A DNA stretch of 64,000 bases from an uncultured Methylobacillus sp. (GCA_946478865.1 CAMLDO010000001.1:124001-188000), one strand, 5' to 3'. Positions 1-8,860 are shown, numbered from the stretch's first letter. The notes: generated from the sequence alone by a model not told the origin. Numbers and translations are program-made.

Positions 1-669
1 GATGACCTGCTTGACCGCCTCGCAGCCGCCCATGGCAAGAGCCTCATCCACGGCGGGCTTGAGCGGCATTGCCTTGCCGCCGCGGAACTGCCCGTCGGCG
101 GTGATGACCAGTTTGGCGCCCACGTCGGTGATGCGCTCGTGCAGGCTTTTTGCGGAGAAGCCGCCGAACACGACGGAATGGATCGCGCCGATGCGCGCGC
201 AAGCCTGCATCGCCACCACAGCCTGGATGCTCATCGGCAGATAGATGATGACGCGATCGCCGAGGCCGACGCCTTGCGCCTTGAGCGCATTGGCGAAGCG
301 GCACACGCGAGCGTGCAATTCCTTGTAGCTGACCTTGGTAACACTGCCGTCATCGGCTTCGAAGATGATGGCAGTTTTGTCGCCGCGCGTTTCCAGATGA
401 CGGTCCAGGCAGTTCCAGGAGGCGTTCAGCTTGCCGTCATGAAACCAGCGATAGAAGGGGGCATTCGATTCGTCGAGCGTCTGGGTAAACGGCTGTTGCC
501 AGTCGATTTCCTCGCGCGCGAGCTTCGCCCAGAACCCGGTGTAATCCTGCTCGGCCTGCTGGCACAAAGCCTGGTAAGCCTGCATTCCCGAAACGGTAGC
601 GTTTTTGACGAAGTCCTCGCCTGGAGGAAACACGCGGTTTTCGGTGAGCACGGATTCAATCGACGACAT
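1..669 (-). CDS. acs: acetyl-CoA synthetase, N-terminal part (runs off the window)
   Basis: This is the first 223 codons of an AMP-forming acetate-CoA ligase, which activates acetate to acetyl-CoA through acetyl-AMP. The frame starts at ATG 669 ([14 protein letters not shown]) and stays open to the window edge. The N-terminal cap domain (about residues 25-80) is followed by the start of the adenylate-forming domain, with the family-typical strings [16 protein letters not shown] and [12 protein letters not shown]. The catalytic core and C-terminal lid lie outside the window. It is divergent from glnE with a 68-base gap. Family assignment is secure; regulation cannot be judged. Confidence 0.93.
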   Translation of the reverse strand, partial: MSSIESVLTENRVFPPGEDFVKNATVSGMQAYQALCQQAEQDYTGFWAKLAREEIDWQQPFTQTLDESNAPFYRWFHDGKLNASWNCLDRHLETRGDKTAIIFEADDGSVTKVSYKELHARVCRFANALKAQGVGLGDRVIIYLPMSIQAVVAMQACARIGAIHSVVFGGFSAKSLHERITDVGAKLVITADGQFRGGKAMPLKPAVDEALAMGGCEAVKQVI

Positions 670-737
670 GGGGCTGACTCCCGGAAGCTATAATGGTTTA
701 AAAGACCGCAATCATATCATTCCAAAGCACAAATCCG

Positions 738-3452
738 ATGATCTCGCTCGACCAGATACTCGACGGTACAGCCTCGACAGCCGATGCCGAACGCCTGCGC
801 AATGCGCTTTTCTGCAGTCATTACATGCGCCGGTTGCTGCAAGCCGACTCTACGCTGCTTGCGCCCTTGCTGGAACATTTGCATCGGGCGTGGAGCGCGG
901 ACGAAATGCGCGCCTTTCTCGCCGAACACGGCATCAGCGATGAATCTTCGCTCAAACACGCGCTGCGCAAACTGCGGCAACACGTGATGCTGCGCGTGAT
1001 CGCGCGGGATATCAGTCGACTGGGCAATCTGGACGAAGTGATGGTGACGATGACCGACCTTGCCGAGGTCACCGTCAATTTCGCGCTGGATCATCTCGAT
1101 CGCTGGCAGCAAGGTACCTATGGCATGCCCATCGGCGAGAGCGGCCTGCCGCAGCAGATGATTGTGGTGGGTATGGGCAAGCTGGGCGGGCGCGAGCTCA
1201 ACGTATCTTCCGATATCGATCTCATCTTCGCCTTCGACGAGGATGGCGAGACGAGTGGCCCCAAGCGGGTATCGAATCACGAGTATTTTTCCATCCTCGG
1301 CAAGAAACTCATCGCCGCCATCGGCGAAACCACGGAGGACGGTTTCGTGTTCCGCGTCGACATGCGGCTGCGACCCTACGGCGATTCCGGCCCGCTGGTC
1401 GGCAGCCTCGCCATGCTGGAACAGTATTACCAGTCGCAGGGCCGCGAATGGGAGCGCTATGCCTGGATCAAGGGGCGCGTGATTTCCGGCCCGGAGAAGG
1501 AGCTGCAATCGTTGCTGCGGCCTTTCGTGTTCCGCAAATACCTCGACTACAGCGCGTTCGCCTCGATGCGCGACCTCAAGACGCAGATCCAGCGTGAAGT
1601 CGCGCGGCGCGACATGCGCGACAACATCAAGCTCGGCCCCGGCGGCATCCGCGAGATCGAATTCATTGCGCAGGTGTTCCAGCTGGTGCGCGGCGGGCGC
1701 GATGGCGAACTGCAAATCCGCCCTACGCTGGCCGTGCTGCAGCAGGTTGCGCAAAAAGGGCTGCTGCCGCAGGAAACGGTACGCCAGCTGAGCGAGGCTT
1801 ACGTGTTCCTGCGCGACCTGGAGCACCGGCTGCAATATCTGCAGGACGCGCAGACGCAGATGCTGCCCTCCGACGACGATAACCGCTCCCGTATCGCCCG
1901 CGGGATGGGATATGACGACTGGGCGAATTTCATGGCCGCCCTCGAGCCGCACCGCGACGCGGTCGAACAGCATTTTTCGCAAGTGTTCAGCATGCAGCAG
2001 AACGGCGATGAAGCGGCGCATCCGCTGGGCGAAGTATGGACAGGATCGCTGGCCGACGAAGATATCGAGCAGCGTCTGGTCGCCCATGGTTTTACGAATG
2101 CCGGCGACGCCCGTCATCAGTTGCAGAGCGTCAAGCGCAGCGGGCGCTACCAGCAATTGCCGACGGCGAGCCGTGAGCGTTTCGACGCGCTGCTGCCTGC
2201 GGTGTTGCGGTTGGCAGGGGAAACGGCCAATCCTGACGATACGCTCAAGCGCATGCTGCAGCTTCTGGAAAGCATCTGCCGCCGCGCCAGCTATCTCGCG
2301 CTGCTGGCGGAATATCCGCAGGCCTTGCAGCTCGTTACCCGGCTCGCCAGCGCCAGCCCGTGGCTGGCCGGCTACCTGGCGCAGCATCCCATTCTGCTGG
2401 ACGAACTGCTGGATACCCGCACGCTGTATGCCGCTCCCGATTTCGCACAGTTCGCCGCAGACCTCGACCGGCGTCTTGCCGATGCCGAGGGCGACGTCGA
2501 GCGGCAGATGGACATCATGCGGCACTTCAAGCACGCGCATATCTTTCGCTTCGCCGCACAGGATCTGGCGGGCGATCTGCCGCTGGAAACGTTGTCCGAC
2601 TATCTCAGCGCGCTGGCCGATCTCATTCTGGAAGCTGTAATCAAGACCGTATGGCCCAACGTGCGCGGCAAGCATAGGGACACGCCTGCTTTTGCCATCG
2701 TCGGTTATGGCAAGCTGGGCGGCAAAGAGCTGGGCTATGCCTCCGATCTCGACATCATCTTTCTCTATGACGATGCGGCGCCGGAAGCGGGTGAGGTCTA
2801 TGCGCGTTTCGGCCAGCGCATCAGCAACTGGCTCAATAGCCTGACTTCAGCCGGGCTGCTTTACGAAACCGATTTGCGTCTCCGCCCGGACGGAGCCAGC
2901 GGCTTGCTGGTGAGTTCGCTGGAAGCCTTTGAGCAGTATCAGAAATCCAAAGCCTGGACCTGGGAGCATCAGGCGCTCACGCGTGCCCGCTTCAGCGCGG
3001 GCGATGCCGCGATCGGCCAGACATTTCACCGCATCCGGGATGAAATCCTGCGCCAGCCGCGCGATCTGGAAAAGCTGCGCGAGGAGGTGATCGCCATGCG
3101 TCAGAAGATGCATGACGGTCATCCCAACAAGAGCGAGCTGTTCGATATCAAGCACGACAGCGGCGGCATCGTGGACGTGGAGTTCATCGTGCAATACCTG
3201 GTGCTGGCACATGCAGGCCAGCATGCCGAGCTGACCGAGAATCGCGGCAATATCGCGCTGCTCGGGTATGCGGGCCGGCTGGGGCTGATCCCTGCGAATC
3301 TGGCGGAAAGCGTGGCCAGTGCCTATCGCGAATTCCGTCGCTGCCAGCACACTTCGCGCCTTCAGGGCGAAACGCTGACGCGGGTCGAACAGGAGAGTGT
3401 GCGCGAGCAGGCAGATGCGGTGCGTGCGTTATGGGCGCTGGTATTCGGCTGA
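738..3452 (+). CDS. glnE: bifunctional glutamine synthetase adenylyltransferase/deadenylase
   Basis: GlnE adenylylates and deadenylylates glutamine synthetase under PII control, tuning ammonia assimilation. The 904-residue length fits the family. Two nucleotidyltransferase domains are visible. The N-terminal deadenylylation domain carries GMGKLGGREL near residue 145 followed by SSDIDLIF. The C-terminal adenylylation domain carries GYGKLGGKEL near residue 655 followed by ASDLDIIF. A central helical linker with GlnD/PII-type helices lies between them. The start ATG 738 begins MISLDQILDG. It is convergent with the diguanylate cyclase gene, leaving only 7 bases. Confidence 0.96.
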   Translation: MISLDQILDGTASTADAERLRNALFCSHYMRRLLQADSTLLAPLLEHLHRAWSADEMRAFLAEHGISDESSLKHALRKLRQHVMLRVIARDISRLGNLDEVMVTMTDLAEVTVNFALDHLDRWQQGTYGMPIGESGLPQQMIVVGMGKLGGRELNVSSDIDLIFAFDEDGETSGPKRVSNHEYFSILGKKLIAAIGETTEDGFVFRVDMRLRPYGDSGPLVGSLAMLEQYYQSQGREWERYAWIKGRVISGPEKELQSLLRPFVFRKYLDYSAFASMRDLKTQIQREVARRDMRDNIKLGPGGIREIEFIAQVFQLVRGGRDGELQIRPTLAVLQQVAQKGLLPQETVRQLSEAYVFLRDLEHRLQYLQDAQTQMLPSDDDNRSRIARGMGYDDWANFMAALEPHRDAVEQHFSQVFSMQQNGDEAAHPLGEVWTGSLADEDIEQRLVAHGFTNAGDARHQLQSVKRSGRYQQLPTASRERFDALLPAVLRLAGETANPDDTLKRMLQLLESICRRASYLALLAEYPQALQLVTRLASASPWLAGYLAQHPILLDELLDTRTLYAAPDFAQFAADLDRRLADAEGDVERQMDIMRHFKHAHIFRFAAQDLAGDLPLETLSDYLSALADLILEAVIKTVWPNVRGKHRDTPAFAIVGYGKLGGKELGYASDLDIIFLYDDAAPEAGEVYARFGQRISNWLNSLTSAGLLYETDLRLRPDGASGLLVSSLEAFEQYQKSKAWTWEHQALTRARFSAGDAAIGQTFHRIRDEILRQPRDLEKLREEVIAMRQKMHDGHPNKSELFDIKHDSGGIVDVEFIVQYLVLAHAGQHAELTENRGNIALLGYAGRLGLIPANLAESVASAYREFRRCQHTSRLQGETLTRVEQESVREQADAVRALWALVFG

Positions 3453-3459
3453 GTGGAGA

Positions 3460-4497
3460 TCAGACCGCATCCGCATGCATCACGCGGTTCCGGCCTGCGC
3501 CTTTTGCTTCATACAGCGCCTTGTCGGCCTCGTGAATCAATTGCCGTGGGGTTTTGGCGGTTGAATCCAGCGTGGCAGTGCCGATACTCACCGTGATGGA
3601 GCCCGCGCCCACTGGTGTAGCCGCAATTGCCTGCCGCAGACGCTCGGCCGTTTGCAAGGCACCCGTGCGGTCGGTCGTGGGCAGGATGACCGCGAATTCT
3701 TCTCCGCCATAGCGGGCTATCAAATCGACCGGCCGGCAGATTTCCTGCATGGTATGTGCCACAGCCGCGAGCGCTTCATCGCCGGCCAGGTGACCGTGAG
3801 CGTCGTTGTATTTCTTGAAGTGGTCCACGTCGATCATGAGCAGGGAAAGCGATGAGCCGTAACGCTTGCAGCGCTCGATTTCCTCGTGCAGCCGCTGGTC
3901 GAACCCGGCACGATTGGCGATACCGGTAAGCTTGTCCGTCAGGCTGCGTTCTTCCAGGCGTGCATTGGCTTCTTCGAGCTGCTTCTGGTAGGCCTGAAGC
4001 TGGGCCGTATACCGATGGAGTTCCAGTTGCGTCACCACCAGCCGCGAAAGGGCGGCAAGCGATTGACGTTGTTCTTCGGTCAACTGGCGCGGAGTATTGT
4101 CCATGACGCACAATGTCCCGAGAGCGTGATTGTCCGAAGTGACCAGCGGTTCGCCGGCATAGAAGCGGATATGGGGCGACTGGGTCACCAGGGGATTGTC
4201 GGCAAAACGCGCATCCTGGGTGGCGTCCTGCACGATGAGCATATGTTCGGGCGTGCTGATGGCCTGTGCGCAAAATGCTATTTCGCGCGGCGTTTCCGTG
4301 AGATCGATTCCTATGCGGGACTTGAACCACTGCCGGTTCTCGTCGATCAGGCTGATCAGGGCAATGGGTGTCTGGGTGATAGTGGCCGCGAGTCGGGTGA
4401 TGTCGTCATAGGCTTGCTCCGACTGCGTGTCCAGTATGTTGTAACGATGCAGCGCCCGCAGGCGCTCATGCTCGTTTTCTGGCGATCCTGCCTTCAT
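3460..4497 (-). CDS. GAF-GGDEF diguanylate cyclase
   Basis: A 345-residue cytosolic protein that should make cyclic di-GMP from two GTP. A GAF sensor domain occupies roughly residues 20-165 (ALISLIDENRQWFKS, FYAGEPLV, LGTLCVMD). A short coiled coil (about 165-185) leads to the GGDEF domain (about 186-340). The active-site signature is GGEEF at about 264-268, a catalytically competent form. RPVD lies exactly five residues upstream, matching the RxxD allosteric inhibitory site. There is no transmembrane segment. The GAF ligand is unknown. The cyclase assignment is firm; the target process is not known. Confidence 0.93.
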   Translation of the reverse strand: MKAGSPENEHERLRALHRYNILDTQSEQAYDDITRLAATITQTPIALISLIDENRQWFKSRIGIDLTETPREIAFCAQAISTPEHMLIVQDATQDARFADNPLVTQSPHIRFYAGEPLVTSDNHALGTLCVMDNTPRQLTEEQRQSLAALSRLVVTQLELHRYTAQLQAYQKQLEEANARLEERSLTDKLTGIANRAGFDQRLHEEIERCKRYGSSLSLLMIDVDHFKKYNDAHGHLAGDEALAAVAHTMQEICRPVDLIARYGGEEFAVILPTTDRTGALQTAERLRQAIAATPVGAGSITVSIGTATLDSTAKTPRQLIHEADKALYEAKGAGRNRVMHADAV

Positions 4498-4553
4498 GTT
4501 GCTCTACCCGACATCCGGCCCGGAGTATTCTCAAGCCAGTTTAAAGTGTGCGA

Positions 4554-4775
4554 TCAGCGCTTGCGATTGCCGAACAACAGTAACCCCGCGCCGATGGCAA
4601 TCCCGGCAACGCTGGCCCAGACAGGTATGGCGACTTTTTCTTCGTCCTTGACCGAGAACTCCAGCGAGCCCAGCTTGGCGACCTGCTTTTCGTCGGTATA
4701 GCTGAATCCCCCGTATACGAGCCCCAGCGTTCCGGCCACGATCAGGGCGATGGCGACGATTCTGATAACATTCAT
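4554..4775 (-). CDS. small two-helix membrane protein
   Basis: A 73-residue protein with a hydrophobic N-terminal helix (residues 4-24), a short charged central segment containing DEEKVAIP, and a second helix (about 50-68) ending in NRKR. Layout and composition resemble the DUF3185-type small membrane proteins common in Proteobacteria, but I do not recognise a function. A purine-rich stretch (AAAGG) precedes ATG 4775. It lies in the same direction as the LapA-like gene upstream and may share its transcript. Confidence 0.7.
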   Translation of the reverse strand: MNVIRIVAIALIVAGTLGLVYGGFSYTDEKQVAKLGSLEFSVKDEEKVAIPVWASVAGIAIGAGLLLFGNRKR

Positions 4776-4829
4776 GGGTTTGCCTTTCTTCTAGTTGGTC
4801 ATCAAGGTCTTGCCGCCCGGCGATTTGCC

Positions 4830-5303
4830 TTACGGCTTATTCTGCAAGTAATCATCCAGCTCGCCCAGATACGCTGCGAGCGAGTTGCTGTTTTCCTCGA
4901 TGCTGGTCTTGAGTTCCCGTTCCATGCGATCCAGCGAAGCCGTCAGTGCCGCGATGGTGGCCTGATGCCGCGCATCCAGCCTCTGCAGTTCGTTGTCGAA
5001 ATGGAGGCGCAGATCGTTGTAGCGGGAGGCTTCTGCCTTCTCCGCGAGTGTCCGGCTTGCTTCCAGTTCGCGCGTCTGGCGGCGCGTATCCATCAGCACG
5101 CTGGTCTGCAATGCGACGATATAAACCAGGAACAGTGCCGCGAGTATGCCCGTCAGCACCAGCATCACAAGCCCGAGCGGTGCCTGGAAATCTGTGAATC
5201 CAATCGACAGCGTGGTCGGCGTCGTGAATGCGCTCCAGTTAAGGGCAGCGAACACCACGATGGCCAGAGCGGCGATCAGAAGGATAAGGGTACGTAGGCG
5301 CAT
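4830..5303 (-). CDS. LapA-domain (DUF1049-like) membrane protein with coiled coil
   Basis: About 157 residues. Two membrane helices (about 4-22 and 40-62) resemble the LapA/DUF1049 membrane domain. They are followed by a long charged coiled coil (about 75-150; RQTRELEASRTLAEKAEASR) and a short tail. I chose ATG 5303 over ATG 5309 because the GGGAG ribosome-binding site abuts ATG 5309 but sits 7 bases before ATG 5303. LapA-type proteins are linked to lipopolysaccharide assembly in Enterobacteria; whether that applies here is unknown. Confidence 0.75.
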   Translation of the reverse strand: MRLRTLILLIAALAIVVFAALNWSAFTTPTTLSIGFTDFQAPLGLVMLVLTGILAALFLVYIVALQTSVLMDTRRQTRELEASRTLAEKAEASRYNDLRLHFDNELQRLDARHQATIAALTASLDRMERELKTSIEENSNSLAAYLGELDDYLQNKP

Positions 5304-5440
5304 TGCCATTCTCCCGCATGAGCTTGCTATTAATGAGACGGGGCACGCTCAGCCGAGTTCCCGAGCGCAGAATGTCCGGGAATCTTACGCTGTCCGGACA
5401 GGCGGCCGCAAAAGGAATCGCAACCGTATCGTGAAATCGG

Positions 5441-5773
5441 TCATTGCGGAAGGGAGACGGTGAGACAGGCTTCCGCGCAGGCGCGGCAAGCAGCAACGCA
5501 ATCCTGGCAGTGTTCCGTATTGTGTTCCTGGCACTCATTCGCGCATGCCTGGCAGATTTCCGCGCAATCTTCGCAGACCAGATCCACGAACTCGCTGTTG
5601 CGCGTCATGAATTCGGCAGCCAGCCGGCAAAACGCCGCGCAGTCGAGCGTGAGCGCCATGCAGCGGTTGAGGCGTGCGCTCTCCTCCTTGCGGCTGTCCG
5701 CTCCGCAACGTTCGCAGGCCTCGGCGCAGGCGCGGCAGGCATCGATGGCGGGTTGGTAATGTGCGTGTCCCAT
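5441..5773 (-). CDS. four-helix-bundle copper-binding (Csp-like) Cys-rich protein
   Basis: A 110-residue protein with 17 cysteines in CxxxC patterns (DACRACAEAC, CEDCAEICQAC, CQDCVAACRACAEAC). This is the signature of copper storage proteins (Csp/DUF326), which line a four-helix bundle with cysteine thiolates to hold many Cu(I) ions. There is no signal peptide, so it is the cytosolic type (compare Csp3). I chose ATG 5773 (MGHAHYQPAID), which matches the family N-terminus; an in-frame extension to 5914 runs through the neighbouring SDR gene and is unlikely. It follows the SDR gene on the same strand, 10 bases downstream. Copper binding is inferred from family. Confidence 0.88.
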   Translation of the reverse strand: MGHAHYQPAIDACRACAEACERCGADSRKEESARLNRCMALTLDCAAFCRLAAEFMTRNSEFVDLVCEDCAEICQACANECQEHNTEHCQDCVAACRACAEACLTVSLPQ

Positions 5774-5783
5774 GTATCCTCCC

Positions 5784-6650
5784 TCAGCCGTTGATGATTT
5801 CGCCGCCATTGGGATGCAGCACCTGGCCGGACATATAGGACGAATCGTCCGAGGCGAGGAACACATAGCACGGAGCGATTTCGCTCGGCTGCGCGGCGCG
5901 TCCCATCGGTACATCGGTCCCGAATTCCGCGACCTTGTCGGGTGGGAAGGTCGCGGAGATGAGTGGCGTCCACACCGGCCCCGGAGCCACAGCGTTGACG
6001 TAGATGCCCTTCTTGATCAACTGCTTGGAGAGGGAACGCGTGAAAGCCACGATGGCGCCTTTGGTCGCGGAGTAGTCGAGCAGGTGGGGGCTGCCGCGAT
6101 AGGCGGTGACGGAGGCGGTGTTGATGATGCTGCTGCCCTTTCTGAGATGAGGCAGGGCCGCCTGGGTCAGATAGAACATCGAGAAGCAGTTCACCCGGAA
6201 GGTGCTCTCGAGATTGTCGAAGTTGAGTTCCTCCACGCTCGCGGCAGGAAACTGTTCGGCGGCATTGTTCACCAGGATATCGAGATGGCCGAGCTCCTTC
6301 ACGGTTTCGGAGACGATGCGGTCGCAAAAGCTTTTGTCGCTCAGGTCTCCGGAAAACAGCAGGCAATGACGGCCGTATTGCTCGACCAGATCGTGCGTTT
6401 CATGAGCATCGATATCCTCGTCCAGGTACTGGATCGCCACATGTGCCCCTTCCATGGCGAATGCGACCGCGACGGCGCGCCCAATGCCGCTGTCGCCGCC
6501 GGTAATGAGCGCCACCTTGCCTTCCAGCTTGCCGGCGGGGTGGTAGTCGGAACGCACATATTCGGGACGCGGACGCATCTCGAATTCCTTGCCGGGCTGG
6601 TGACTCTGGTGCTGCGGAGGACGGGTCTGGGTTTCGGTTCCGGTCTTCAT
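5784..6650 (-). CDS. SDR family oxidoreductase (YghA/glucose-dehydrogenase-like)
   Basis: A 288-residue classical/extended-N-terminus short-chain dehydrogenase. The nucleotide-binding glycine motif TGGDSGIG is at 50-57, NNAAEQ near 128-133, and the catalytic Ser180, Tyr193 and Lys197 (YSATK) are all present. The 45-residue hydrophilic N-terminal extension is typical of the YghA/YhdF subgroup, often annotated as general stress or aldehyde/alcohol oxidoreductases. Substrate and cofactor preference cannot be read from sequence. The Csp-like gene follows closely, suggesting a small stress-response transcript. Confidence 0.9.
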   Translation of the reverse strand: MKTGTETQTRPPQHQSHQPGKEFEMRPRPEYVRSDYHPAGKLEGKVALITGGDSGIGRAVAVAFAMEGAHVAIQYLDEDIDAHETHDLVEQYGRHCLLFSGDLSDKSFCDRIVSETVKELGHLDILVNNAAEQFPAASVEELNFDNLESTFRVNCFSMFYLTQAALPHLRKGSSIINTASVTAYRGSPHLLDYSATKGAIVAFTRSLSKQLIKKGIYVNAVAPGPVWTPLISATFPPDKVAEFGTDVPMGRAAQPSEIAPCYVFLASDDSSYMSGQVLHPNGGEIING

Positions 6651-6762
6651 GTGAGGGCTCCGATCTGGAAAGTTTTAGAGTTGCTTCGCGATGCAGAAAA
6701 GCATAGCCAAGCCGCCCCAGCCCCGGCTGTAGGAAAGGGACGATTCCCATGTCAGACAGCAC

Positions 6763-7119
6763 TCAGCGCCGGCGTAGCAAGCGGGTGTAGAAGAAGATGT
6801 TGAGTGCGACCACGAAGATGCCGAGCGCGATCTGGATGCCGGGTGTCAGCCCATCGGGATAGATCATCCCGAACAGATAGTGAGCGATGAAATCACCTTC
6901 GTAGGGCGTTTTGCCGGCAAGCTGGAGGAAGTGTTTTTCCAGCGGCGTCAGCGGGCAGGGCAGGGAAAGGAATTCGCTAAGTGCTCCCCAGATGACGACA
7001 GGAAGATGCACCCAGGCGAGCCGCGGCCGCTTCCATACCCAGAGTCCGCCGAACACGACGAACAGGATAAAGGCCAAGTGTGCCAGCAATACCAGATAAG
7101 CCAGCGCGAGGGCGAGCAT
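6763..7119 (-). CDS. DUF2784 membrane protein
   Basis: A 118-residue integral membrane protein with three predicted helices (about 3-27, 37-55, 90-113). The pattern FGGLWVWKRPRLAWVHL followed by CPLTPLEKHFLQLAG and an F(I)AHYLFG segment matches the DUF2784 family, whose function is unknown. It is the last gene of a tight minus-strand trio, starting 3 bases after the DUF202 gene ends, so the three are probably co-transcribed and the two membrane proteins may act together. Confidence 0.85.
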   Translation of the reverse strand: MLALALAYLVLLAHLAFILFVVFGGLWVWKRPRLAWVHLPVVIWGALSEFLSLPCPLTPLEKHFLQLAGKTPYEGDFIAHYLFGMIYPDGLTPGIQIALGIFVVALNIFFYTRLLRRR

Positions 7120-7122
7120 GGC

Positions 7123-7473
7123 TCAGGCCACTGCGAGATAGGCTGCCAACATCAGTCCGCATAGCGCAATCGTCAGCGCCAGTACGGAAGTCAGCCAAGG
7201 TATCGCCATGGCTGGCACGTCCGAGGCGGGCAGGGTACGCACGTAGCGGCGATGGTTATGCAAGGCTCCCAGGATTGCGAGCGAGCCGGTGGTGACCAGT
7301 ACCACGCCCACTGCGCCGGACCAGGCTTGCTGTGCGTGAGCGGGATGGTGCGCGAAAAGCGCCAGAAAGAGCCCGAAGCGAGCCACCACGAACCCGAGCG
7401 CGATGATGGTGAGGCCGGTGCGTACCCAGGCGAGCAGGGTACGCTCGGCGGCAAAGAATACCCGGGGATCCAC
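7123..7473 (-). CDS. DUF202 (YidH-type) membrane protein
   Basis: A 116-residue protein with three transmembrane helices and the DUF202 hallmark N-terminus AAERTLLAWVRTGL (residues 8-21). The start is GTG 7473. It overlaps nothing but is spaced by 3 bases from both the upstream small gene and the downstream DUF2784 gene, so the three look like one operon. Biochemical function is unknown in the family. Confidence 0.87.
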   Translation of the reverse strand: MDPRVFFAAERTLLAWVRTGLTIIALGFVVARFGLFLALFAHHPAHAQQAWSGAVGVVLVTTGSLAILGALHNHRRYVRTLPASDVPAMAIPWLTSVLALTIALCGLMLAAYLAVA

Positions 7474-7476
7474 GGC

Positions 7477-7713
7477 TTACCCCAGCAGATAGGCGGAGTC
7501 GTTGCCCTTTTTCACCCACTCCTCGTCGCTCTTGATCTGCTTCTCGGCGCCCAGCGCGAGTTTCGAGGCCAGCGTCAGGCATTTCGCGATCAGAGCATCT
7601 TCGTTGGAATCGACGAGCTCGCCCTTTTGAATGTAGGCGGCAAGCAGGTCGGCGGCGATGCGCGCCACCGTGGTTTCGCTGTGTTGCAGATGCAGAAATT
7701 CTTCCTTGGACAT
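7477..7713 (-). CDS. small acidic cytosolic protein of unknown function
   Basis: A 78-residue soluble protein starting at ATG 7713 (MSKEEFLHLQHSE), preceded by GGAG at a good distance; an upstream in-frame ATG at 7728 has no such site. It is probably mostly helical, with no membrane segment and no cysteine beyond one in the middle. I do not recognise a family. It heads the tight DUF202/DUF2784 operon. Confidence 0.7.
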   Translation of the reverse strand: MSKEEFLHLQHSETTVARIAADLLAAYIQKGELVDSNEDALIAKCLTLASKLALGAEKQIKSDEEWVKKGNDSAYLLG

Positions 7714-7785
7714 GTCGTCTCCGGGCAATGACAGAGTCGTCAGAATACTCGCCCGCTGCCAGCCCGTGAAGAATAGGAAAAAACA

Positions 7786-7809
7786 AAAGGCCGGTGTTGA
7801 CCGGCCTTT
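7786..7809 (-). terminator. intrinsic terminator of the 7829-8095 gene
   Basis: A perfect 9-bp stem (AAAGGCCGG / CCGGCCTTT) with a 6-base loop. Read on the minus strand it is followed by a T-rich tract (complement of the A-run at 7778-7788). It lies 20 bases past the stop of the secreted small protein. Confidence 0.85.
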
Positions 7810-7828
7810 CTGTGGTGGGTGTGCTCGC

Positions 7829-8095
7829 TTAGCGATAGCTGCGGGAAGACGATCTGCCGTCGTCCGTATTCGTGTTCATGTCGCCTGAGGAACTGGAGCG
7901 CGGATCACGATAGCCGCGATCCTTGTCGTCGGTGCCCTTTTGGCGATCCGAATTCGGCTTTTGCTGCATATTCTGGGTTTTCAGATCCGTATTGGAGTTC
8001 GGGTTGGTGGATTCGTCCAGCGGTTGCGGTTCGACAGCATAGGCGCTGGCGCTGAACAGGCAGGTAGCGAAAAGCAGTGCGATGAATTTACGCAT
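7829..8095 (-). CDS. small secreted hydrophilic protein
   Basis: An 88-residue protein with a clear signal peptide (MRKFIALLFATCLFSASAYA, likely cleaved after residue 20). The mature part is short, polar and apparently disordered, rich in Asn, Asp, Ser and Arg (KGTDDKDRGYRDPRSSSSGD). A strong GGAGG site precedes ATG 8095. I do not recognise a family. It has its own terminator and is probably a single-gene transcript. Confidence 0.75.
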   Translation of the reverse strand: MRKFIALLFATCLFSASAYAVEPQPLDESTNPNSNTDLKTQNMQQKPNSDRQKGTDDKDRGYRDPRSSSSGDMNTNTDDGRSSSRSYR

Positions 8096-8308
8096 GTCTT
8101 GATCCTCCAGGAAATTGATGGAAAAGCGTTCTGCGACGCATGGGACAGTTATCGAAATAACTAGCGTGCAGATTACTCAACCCTCTGGAGGATCGATATC
8201 CGGTCTGGTCCGATTCGAGGTAGGCATCGTCCGAGGTGCGGGTCATGCATGCACCGACTGGATATAAGCGTCTTTCAGCAGCAAGCTACTTGGTTGCTTC
8301 GGCCAGGA

Positions 8309-8770
8309 TCATGGGCAGCCCTTTTCAGCCCCGGCACGGATTTCTTCCGGGCTGACATCGCGGATGTGCGTGGCGATGGACCACTGATGCCCGTAAGGAT
8401 CCTGCACGATGCCATAGCGGTCGCCCCAGAACATGTCGGCGGGCGGCATGCGCGCGGTACAGCCTGCTTCCACCGCCTGCGTGAACTGCTTGTCCGCGTC
8501 AGGCACATAGAGATGCAAGGTGACGCTACTGCCTCCACGCGCGTTCGGACCGAGCGAACCCCAGTCGGGATTTTCGTCGACCAGCATCACCATGGAGTCG
8601 CCGATGCGCATCAAGCCGTGCATCAGCTTGCCGTCCGGGCCGTCCAGTTGGCCCAGTATCTCGGCGTTGAAGGCTTTCCGGTAGAACTCCATCGCTTCCG
8701 CGGCCTTGGCGCAGACAAGGTGGGGAGTGACGGTGTGCATGCCGGGTGGAACGGGAGGGACTGTGCTCAT
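8309..8770 (-). CDS. VOC/glyoxalase-fold protein (PhnB/YdeM-like)
   Basis: A 153-residue vicinal-oxygen-chelate fold protein. Two beta-alpha-beta-beta modules are evident: VTPHLVCAKAAEAMEFYRKAF (N-terminal half) and VTLHLYVPDADKQFTQAVEAG (second half), ending with the family-typical WGDRYGIVQDPYGHQWSIATH. This is the PhnB-like group often labelled bleomycin-resistance or glyoxalase-like. Substrate is unknown. GGAG lies just upstream of ATG 8770. Confidence 0.88.
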   Translation of the reverse strand: MSTVPPVPPGMHTVTPHLVCAKAAEAMEFYRKAFNAEILGQLDGPDGKLMHGLMRIGDSMVMLVDENPDWGSLGPNARGGSSVTLHLYVPDADKQFTQAVEAGCTARMPPADMFWGDRYGIVQDPYGHQWSIATHIRDVSPEEIRAGAEKGCP

Positions 8771-8860
8771 GATCGGGCTCCTTTGCGTGAAGTGGACCAG
8801 AAAAGCGGCCAGTGTAGACCTGTGCCAGGCGGCAGAAAATAGCCCGAGTGGGGGAGGCGA

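Noticed and set aside
689..694. TATAAT as a glnE promoter -10 box
   Set aside because: No acceptable -35 element lies 16-18 bases upstream; the hexamer alone is weak evidence.
717..2675. Long open frame antisense to glnE
   Set aside because: It is a reverse-strand shadow of a GC-rich coding gene with no recognisable domain. Similar long antisense frames over the histidine kinase, leuB/asd, gyrA and fimV were dropped for the same reason.
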